Source of the DNA: Sitta carolinensis
Lineage: Eukaryota; Chordata; Aves; Passeriformes; Sittidae
Assembly: GCA_032173965.1 (NCBI GenBank)
Contig: CM063294.1
Location: 8,292,452-8,356,451, forward strand
DNA: 64,000 nucleotides
Reading direction: 5' to 3'
The notes beneath the pieces are model-generated. The model did no database searches and was not told the origin of the DNA. It saw nothing but the letters and a program-made list of their open reading frames with translations. This document shows, in pieces, positions 57,021 to 64,000 of this stretch (positions are counted from its first letter, which is position 1; each line of letters opens with the position of its first letter). The translations under genes were made by a program, and so were the position numbers.

Positions 57021-58342
57021 CTTTCCTGCTAAAATAATCTCGGTGAGATTCTTTTTTTTTTAAACTCACGAATAACAGTATCTCAGAGACCTCAAACAGC
57101 CGGTAGATCACCTGATCCAAGAAGGAATTATCCTGTGTTTGACGGCAGTATTATTCCCCGATAAGAGCAATCTGCAGCAGAAGCATCAGACCCGGAGCAT
57201 CCTCCCCAGGGTGTTTTTAAATAATGAGAGAGGCTAACAGGCTTGTGAAGGACAGAGATGGAAGTCGGCATTAGCAGGAATTAATTGGGAACAGACAGAA
57301 GCTTTTGTCCCACTCACAGACTGATGGTGTGGGATAAATAAGGGAAAAGCCACAGGTTTAGATTCCCGTGGCCGTGCTCTGTGATTTGCGAAGTTTAACT
57401 GAATGTTTTAGCATCAAACCTTGATAAGGAGATTTGGCATTGCATAAGAAGTTCTTGAGAGTCAGAATTGGCATGGAAGTTAAACCAAAAGTTTTCTAAA
57501 AATCGTAAATTTAAGGTTTAGACCTTGCTCTAATAATTTCCCTGATTTCTTTAATTTTTAAAATCCTTCTGGTTTAAAATTCTTAAGCCACGTTTTATTT
57601 ACTTTTTGGACAACTTCGACTGATGCATTTTCCAAGTTTGCTGCTGGCTTTGAAGTATTCAGTACAGATGCCTCATTTCCACCAGGAGTATAACAATTGT
57701 AATTTCACAGTATGAAGAGTAGACCAGACTGTACCGTTCCCTTCATCATAAGACTTGTGTTGCTTTTTGTTTTTTCTTGGAAACTACAGGATTAATTTTT
57801 CTCTTAGTCTGAAAGACTCTGCCAGAAAAAAAATACAGGAACAGCCATCCTGTCAGGATGTAGTGTATTGCTGGAGATTGGAAGCTGAATTGTTGTTTAG
57901 TTTTGCTTTTGTTTCTTGCCTTTGCTTTCACCCCACTCTGCTTCAGGGGAAATCTGCAGCTTTAAAAAACCTAAATGTTAGTTTTACTACTAATTCTCAT
58001 CTACAAAGAACTCCCCTAACTCTGCAGTGTTATTTTAATAAACGTTTATGCTATGAATATTGTAAATTTAATAATTTTTGAAAATTTATTTAAGTCTGTT
58101 AATATAGTTCTAATAAGTTTAACATGCTGCACATCCCACTCTTAGCACTAAAATAAGAATAAAATCTCAGTCTTTTTTCTAGAACATACAGAAAAGTGCT
58201 TTTAGTAGGAAGGTATCAATCTGGGCATAGTTGTTACAAAATATGTTGATGTAGAAGTTTATTAGTTTAAAAAGTAAATTTTTTTTTTTGGTCTCTTGTA
58301 CGATGGTCAGCATCAGTGCAGGCTGGCATATGAACACAGGCT

Positions 58343-58960
58343 GGGAGCACAGATGGAGCAGCCCTGGCAGAAGCATCTGGGGGTGCTGGTGGCCGAAAGC
58401 TGGACCTGCCTGGGCCCCCAGGAGCCCCCTGTGCCCTGGGCTGGTGCCCAGTGGGCAGCAGGGAAGGGGTTGGGATTGTGCCCCTCAGGTGAGCCTCACC
58501 TGCAGAGCTGCCCCAGCCCTGGGCCCAGCACAGGCAGGAGCTGGAGCTGCTGGCAGAGCCCAGAGGAGGCTCCAGGGCAGCAGAGGGAGGGAGCAGCTCT
58601 GCTGCAGAGCTGGGATGGGTCACCTGGGCGGGACAAGCTCTGGGGTGGCACAGCTGGGGCCTCGCAGTGATTGAAGGGACTGCAGGGAACATGGAGAGAG
58701 ACGATTTACAGGAGACAGCACAAGGGGAATGGCTTGCCACTGACTAGATTGGACATTAGGGAAAAGATTTTACAGGGAGGGTGGGCAGGCCCTGGCCCAG
58801 GTGCCCAGAGCAGCCGAGTCTGCCCTGGATCCCTGGCAGTGTCCCTGGGCAGGGCTGGGAGCCCCTGGAGCAGTGGGAGGTGTCCCTGCCATGGCAGGGC
58901 AGTGGAACCCGATGGTCTCTAAGCTCCCTTCCAGCCCAAACCGTGCTGTGACTCTGATTC
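58343..58960 (+). mobile_element. CR1-like LINE 3' portion, copy B of near-identical pair
   Basis: 58343-58701 matches 38127-38490 with three differences seen (a G/C at about 58374, an A/G at about 58630 and one extra G at about 58659). Downstream the two copies diverge strongly while both remain CR1-like (GTGGGCAGGCCCTGGCCCAG, CCTGGATCCCTGGCAGTGTC, 'TTCCAGCCCAAACCGTGCTG'). Confidence 0.85.
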
Positions 58961-59694
58961 CATCAGATCCTGGGTCTGCCTGTTTGCTGACATGGCTGGA
59001 GCCCCCCAGAGCTGGGAATTGGCCTTGGCATGGGGGGGCTGAGCTGTGTTCTGCTGGGGGCTCCTGGGCTCTGCTGCCTGAGGGGTTTTGTGTGGGATTG
59101 CAGACCAGAGCTTCTCTTCAGAGGCGTCCCTTCCACGTCTTGAAGTCTGACTGCTGTGGGCGAGTAGGGTTGGAAAAATAGCACTGGAGGGGGAAGGGAT
59201 GGTCAGTGGAGGAAGGGGAACAGAGATGATGAAGTAACAGTTTGCCTCTCCTGGAGGGAAGAGGCTTAGAAGAAGTGAAACAGTCTGTGTATCTTTAGTT
59301 CTTTTGAGTGGCACTTCTCCATCAGACTCGCTCTGAGGGTTTTTAAGCAGGTGATGTTTTCTCTCCAGGACAGAAAATGCAAAGAGCATAATGCTGGAGA
59401 TGCTTCTGCTGGCATTTTAATAGAAATCCTGCAGCAACAATCCTTCGTCAACCAGAAGGACTTGGCTGCTTTTGTGAGTCCAGGGATGATAGTCCAGTTA
59501 GTGGCAGTACTGGAAGATGTTTAAAAATAGTGTCTTTGCTCATTATTATGAAATAATAATAATAGTACTACTAAACGTTGTGTCTTTGTGGTGGGGGAGT
59601 AAAGTAAAAGAATTCTTTTAAGTCTGGATAATCACTGAAGAATCATGTAGAAAGAAAAAAAAAAAAAAAAAAAAAACAGAAACAAAAGTAAGAA

Positions 59695-59850
59695 ACATAG
59701 ACATTCATTGAGGTTGGGAAAGTCCTCCAAAGCCATCGGGTCCAGCCTGGGAGTGATTCCCACCTTGCCAGGCAGAGCAGAGCCCTGAGTGCCATGTGCA
59801 GACATTCCCTGGCCCCCTCCAGGGATGGACTCCACCCCGGGCTGTCTGCA
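59695..59850 (-). mobile_element. CR1-like LINE 3' end
   Basis: 'ATTCATTGAGGTTGGGAAAG', TCCTCCAAAGCCATCGGGTC and 'CCCTGAGTGCCATGTGCAGA' match the tail type at 28180-28290. Confidence 0.8.
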
Positions 59851-60867
59851 TGTTTTCAGCTTGAAGACTGCCCTGAGCAGAGGGTGTTCTGTACCAGAAA
59901 CCAAGTTGGCACAAACTGTGGAAGGAAAAAGTGTTTTTAAGAGGACGTGCAGAAGAACTTCTTGACTCTATAACTCCAGTATTTCATAAAATGTCCAGAT
60001 ACAGCAAACAGTGCATGGTACAGAATGGTTCTTTCCAAGCACGTGGCATATTTTTGTGCTTTCTCTGAAATTCAGAGTTGGCCATGAATGTTTTAGCCTG
60101 AGCTTTTAGGTTTAGTACTGGCAAGCTCTCGTGAGCTGGTTTTTTTTATACCTGCATCAAAACTGTGACTTTGACAAGCTGTGCTGTGTGATGCAGTCAC
60201 CATCATGAAAGTGTAATTGTTCCTGTAATGCACTTACAGCAGGCATTTAGCTGCTGGGATAATAAGCACTGTGCAGCCAACAAAACAGCACAGCCACGCT
60301 CCCTGTGCCTTTCCAGTGGTACAAAACACACAGCTGAACTGGGCCAGAAATAGCAACTTTGTTACAGCCATGGTACAAATGATTCACACAGGTGACCAAG
60401 AAAGACTTTCTGAGGTGCTAAGCTAAAAGCTGGATTTTGGGGGTTTCTCTTCTAGGGGCTTCTTTGGAGGTGCTGTGTTGTGGCAGGAGGGTGTTTGGGT
60501 GGCCCAAGAGGCAGCACATGCACAGGAGCTGCTCTAAAAGTGTGTCCTAAATGCTGCATATTTGGAGTTTAGCTCCTGCTGTGGGCTGGCTTAGACCAGT
60601 AATCCCAGGTAATGCACCTGCTGCTCCCCTGGGTGAAATTCAGTCTTCCCAGGCATCTTGGAACCACTGTTCCTCTTCAGAAAGTAAGTATTAACTACAG
60701 GGGATCATTTTAATTAGGATTTGTCATTAGATTAATTAGGTGTTAACGGCACAGAACAGGCTTTGATTCCTTGTTGATGACTGATGGGATTTTAACCAAT
60801 GTACCTGTGCATGCCTCCATCAGTAGCCCAAATTCTTAAATGGTAGATGGACACAGCTGTTCCCAAG

Positions 60868-61200
60868 ATCACAGAATCATGGAATGGTTTGGGCTGGACA
60901 AGACTTTAAAGATTATTCCATGGGCAGGGACCCCTCCCACTATCCCAGGTTGCTCCCAGCGCTGTCCAACCTGACCTTGGACACTGCCAGGGATGCAGGA
61001 GCAGCCCCAGCTGCTCCAGGGCCTGCCCACCCTGCCAGGGAGGAATTCCTTCCCATATCCCCTCTAACCCAGCTCCCTGTCAGTGGGAAGGCATTCCCCT
61101 TGTCACTCCACCCTTGTCAGGAGCCCCTCTCCCCGTGTGTGGCGGGTTCCCTCGGGCCCCAGGGAAGGAAGGAGCCTCCTGCCAGGAGCAGAGCTGGGCA
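60868..61200 (-). mobile_element. CR1-like LINE 3' end
   Basis: GATCACAGAATCATGGAATG, 'GTTTGGGCTGGACAAGACTT', GGGCAGGGACCCCTCCCACT, 'TGCCAGGGATGCAGGAGCAG', continuing through AGGAGCCCCTCTCCCC. Longer than the other minus-orientation tails at 24555 and 56830. Confidence 0.9.
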
Positions 61201-64000
61201 CTGATGTGACTGCAGACCTGCAGACACAGAACCAGCTCTGGGCCTGGCTCCTTAATCACCTTAATCTGATTTCCCTGCAGGCTGCTGCCAGAGGAGCCAG
61301 CACCCTGCCCGCTGCATCGGGTTCTGTATTCCACCTGTGTCTCTGTATTTGGGAGGGCATTAATGGAAATTGTCCTGAAGTAGAAATTCCTGCTATATTT
61401 ATCATCAGTAATTCTTAGTGCTGCTGTACTTGAGCTCTGCCACAGCTCTTTTAGTTCATTCAGAGCTGCATTCATTATAGATAACACAACAGCTGGACTA
61501 TTCTTTTCTAACTCAGTCTTGGGCTGAAAGTGCCAGTAATGATAAATTCTGTAAAAACAGGACTTTAACTGCAGTCTGCAAATTACTTTCCTTCACAGCA
61601 AGTTCCGATTTTACACCTGTGCTTCCATATGTGGCATCGACTCGGGCCATACATCTTTATTTACCAGTTCGTGAAGAAACACTGGTAGTTAAGTAAAAAC
61701 AGCAGGAGGCTTTTAATGATGACCTTGATCTTTCTGGGAAATTTGGAAAGCAGTTGGAAGCAGGGCTGCTTTGTTGGGAGCATGAAGGATATCTGGATTG
61801 TGCAGCTCCCTGAGGCAATGTCTTTCTTTTCATGGCCTCACTGTGTTTTCCCTCTCCACAGAGCTACTAAGAAAAATCCTGTGTTGTGGAATAGTCGACT
61901 AGATCCTCCTGGGATTCAAGTCACATTTAAATATTAATATTATAAAATGTCAGGAATAAAATATGAAGAGAATTACGAGAATAATTGGGTTAGCTGATGC
62001 ACTGCTTTGACCTGAAAGGACTGGCATTCTTAAATAGTGCAAGAAGTTTATCACTCCAGTCTTGGAGATGATAAAAGTATTTTGAGCCTTTAATGTTTGT
62101 TTTGAGGATTTGGAAGTGATCCAAAAGCTGGCACCTGGAAGTGTGGGTTGGTTGTTACTGAACTCGGTGTCAGTAGCGATGAAGTTTCACCCCCTTTGCT
62201 GGCTGTGTGTGGAACAGCTTGAGGCCCGCGCTCTAACAAAAACCACAACGAAAAATAACCAGGGAAGAAGCAGCAAATGTTTCCTTTCTTTCAAATGTTT
62301 CCTTTCTTTCCCCTTTGTACCGTGGAGAGCTCTGGCAGTCTCCTTGTGAATGCAGTCTGGTGATGATGGCAAAGCATTAATCTGACGTGCTGCTGAAAAA
62401 GGCATCAGTCTGCAGGGAAAGAAAGTGTCCAGGTATTTAGGATCATAACCTTGCCTCTCTCTTTGGGTCTGAGACCATCCCGTGTTTGCTTTAAAGAATA
62501 AGGATAGGGATATAGAAGTGCCTCAGTCATTGCTGCCACGTCCCCACTGGGCAGGTCCTGCTGTGCTGGGTCCTTTGCTGGGTGAAGGGAGATGGAGCTT
62601 GCTGAGGCACAAACCTCACTTTAAGTGTTGCTTTTAAATAAGTGAAGGGTTCCCTGGAGGTTTTGGAGCAGAAAGGAGCTTTTCTCCCAAGGAACTGGCT
62701 TGTTCACCACAGGGCCCTGCGAGGAGCAGCCACTCTGGCAGGGGTAGCCAGGGTTCAACTGAGAACTCCTGTGCAACTGGACCTGTAACTGTTGTTCTTT
62801 ATATTCCAGCTGCTCTTTGCAAAGCAGGCTGTTTTGATAAGTAAAGCTTTCTTTGCATAGTGTCTGTTTTTACCACAGGCTGATGGTCCATATGCTAAAG
62901 AGGACAAACTAGCTGAGATACCATCTGAAAGTGGGAATAATCACGGGGATGCTGTCATGTGCTGCTGGGGGAGGGTTCTGAGCTGTGGCAGAACACTCAG
63001 AGTTTACTATTTGTTTTTCTAAAGAGGAGAATAAACACAGATTGCACTGAAGTCTGACTTAGGAGCAATGCTGAGTGAGGGCTTTCCTTACACTGTTCAA
63101 AATGCTGGATTAAGCTCCAAAGAGTCATTAGACAAATAATCTGAGGTAGAGCAGGTCGGTAGAAACTCCTAAAGTGGTAAAACTACCAATGAATAAATTG
63201 GTCCGATTTCATCATATGCCTTACTTGAATTAATAGAAAAGGTGTTTTATTAGACAGCTGTGAATTTGTCAGTTTTTAATTTGTTCTCTTGGGGAAATCT
63301 GTCTTCCACTCTGCTGCTGAATGGTTTCTGTGATGCTCTACCACTAGATGTTGCTGTGTGAGTGATTGATGTGATCTTATCTGCTGCTGGATGGATTCAT
63401 CCCTGAAGAAAAGGAGGAGATACCAGTGAAACAACATTTCTGCCTGGTCTGAAATTTGTATTTTGAGACTTTTGCCTGAGACATTTTTAGAGTTTATTGG
63501 CTCTGTTACATTAGTCATAAAGGTTGTGTCTCTCTTGGATACCCAGCAGTATGCTGATTATTGTTCCCAATTTAGCAGGGTTTTCTCTTCAGGTGTGTCT
63601 GTAGAGCTGCTGGTCTCAGCAGAGAGGAAAAAAGGCAACAAAATGTAACTTGGCCAAAAATGGTTTTGCAGCAACTCTGTTCTGTAGCATCTGTAGCTTT
63701 TCATTCAATGAAAGATGGAAGGAGAAGAACATTTCTGTACATTTCAGCATGAGGAAGAATCATTTTTTCAGGGGAAATACTTGCCTTTGGCTGTTTTTTA
63801 AGCTTGCACCTTGTTGTTGAGGAATTACTCACTTCCTTGGGGGTTTGCTGTGTTTGTTCTGCACAGAAATCGACAAACAGAAAAGCTCCATCAGGGTGAA
63901 CTGAAGTTATCCTAAGGAAAAATTTCATTGCATGGATAGTGTAAACTCCCTGAGACTGAAGTAAAGCTGGAAAGGAATCTACAAGTGAATAAAACAAGAA

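Larger units (their letters stand above)
56561..64000 (+). other. Presumed CREBRF intron 1 (start)
   Basis: No coding exon recognised; the expected CREBRF N-terminal coding exon was not found. Contains CR1 fragments at 56830-57020, 58343-58960, 59695-59850 and 60868-61200, and an A-run near 59655-59676. The rest is unremarkable. Confidence 0.55.

Overview
This is vertebrate nuclear DNA, most likely from a bird. Genes are split into short exons with GT/AG introns. CR1-type LINE 3' ends ('CCAACCCAAACCATTCTGTGA'-like tails) recur throughout on both strands, and promoters are CpG islands. The gene order ERGIC1 - RPL26L1 - ATP6V0E1 - (CREBRF promoter) matches human 5q35 and, by synteny, chicken chromosome 13. 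All genes read on the + strand. Nothing here is prokaryotic or viral apart from old endogenous LTR fragments.

Layout. 1-31.5 kb: the last eight coding exons of ERGIC1 (a cargo-receptor-like membrane protein of the ER-Golgi intermediate compartment) and its 3' UTR; the first exons lie upstream of the window. Its introns carry CR1 fragments, ERV LTR fragments and a 1.1 kb minisatellite of ~32-bp units starting about 20 bp after an exon. 31.5-34.6 kb: intergenic DNA. 34.66-35.97 kb: a 1.3 kb C/T-rich minisatellite ending under 100 bp from the RPL26L1 promoter. 36.0-40.1 kb: complete RPL26L1 (60S ribosomal protein L26 family, 145 aa, one non-coding plus three coding exons). 40.96-41.26 kb: a CCCAT-type array. 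41.26-52.2 kb: complete ATP6V0E1 (V-ATPase V0 subunit e1, 81 aa, three coding exons and an inferred non-coding 3' exon), with a 44-bp minisatellite at the start of intron 1. 54.4-56.6 kb: a large CpG island with two promoter-like clusters, assigned by synteny to CREBRF; no CREBRF coding exon is visible. 56.6-64 kb: probably CREBRF intron 1, rich in CR1 fragments.

The genes share no single pathway: ERGIC1 acts in early secretory traffic, RPL26L1 in the ribosome, and ATP6V0E1 in acidification of lysosome/Golgi compartments. The ATP6V0E1 promoter and the presumed CREBRF promoter both contain a GTCACGTG (CLEAR-type) element, a possible common input from TFEB/TFE3-class factors. The points most worth a second look are a one-base deletion in an ERGIC1 coding exon, a pair of repeats 20 kb apart that are near-identical over ~355 bp and then diverge abruptly, and tandem arrays placed hard against promoters or splice donors.
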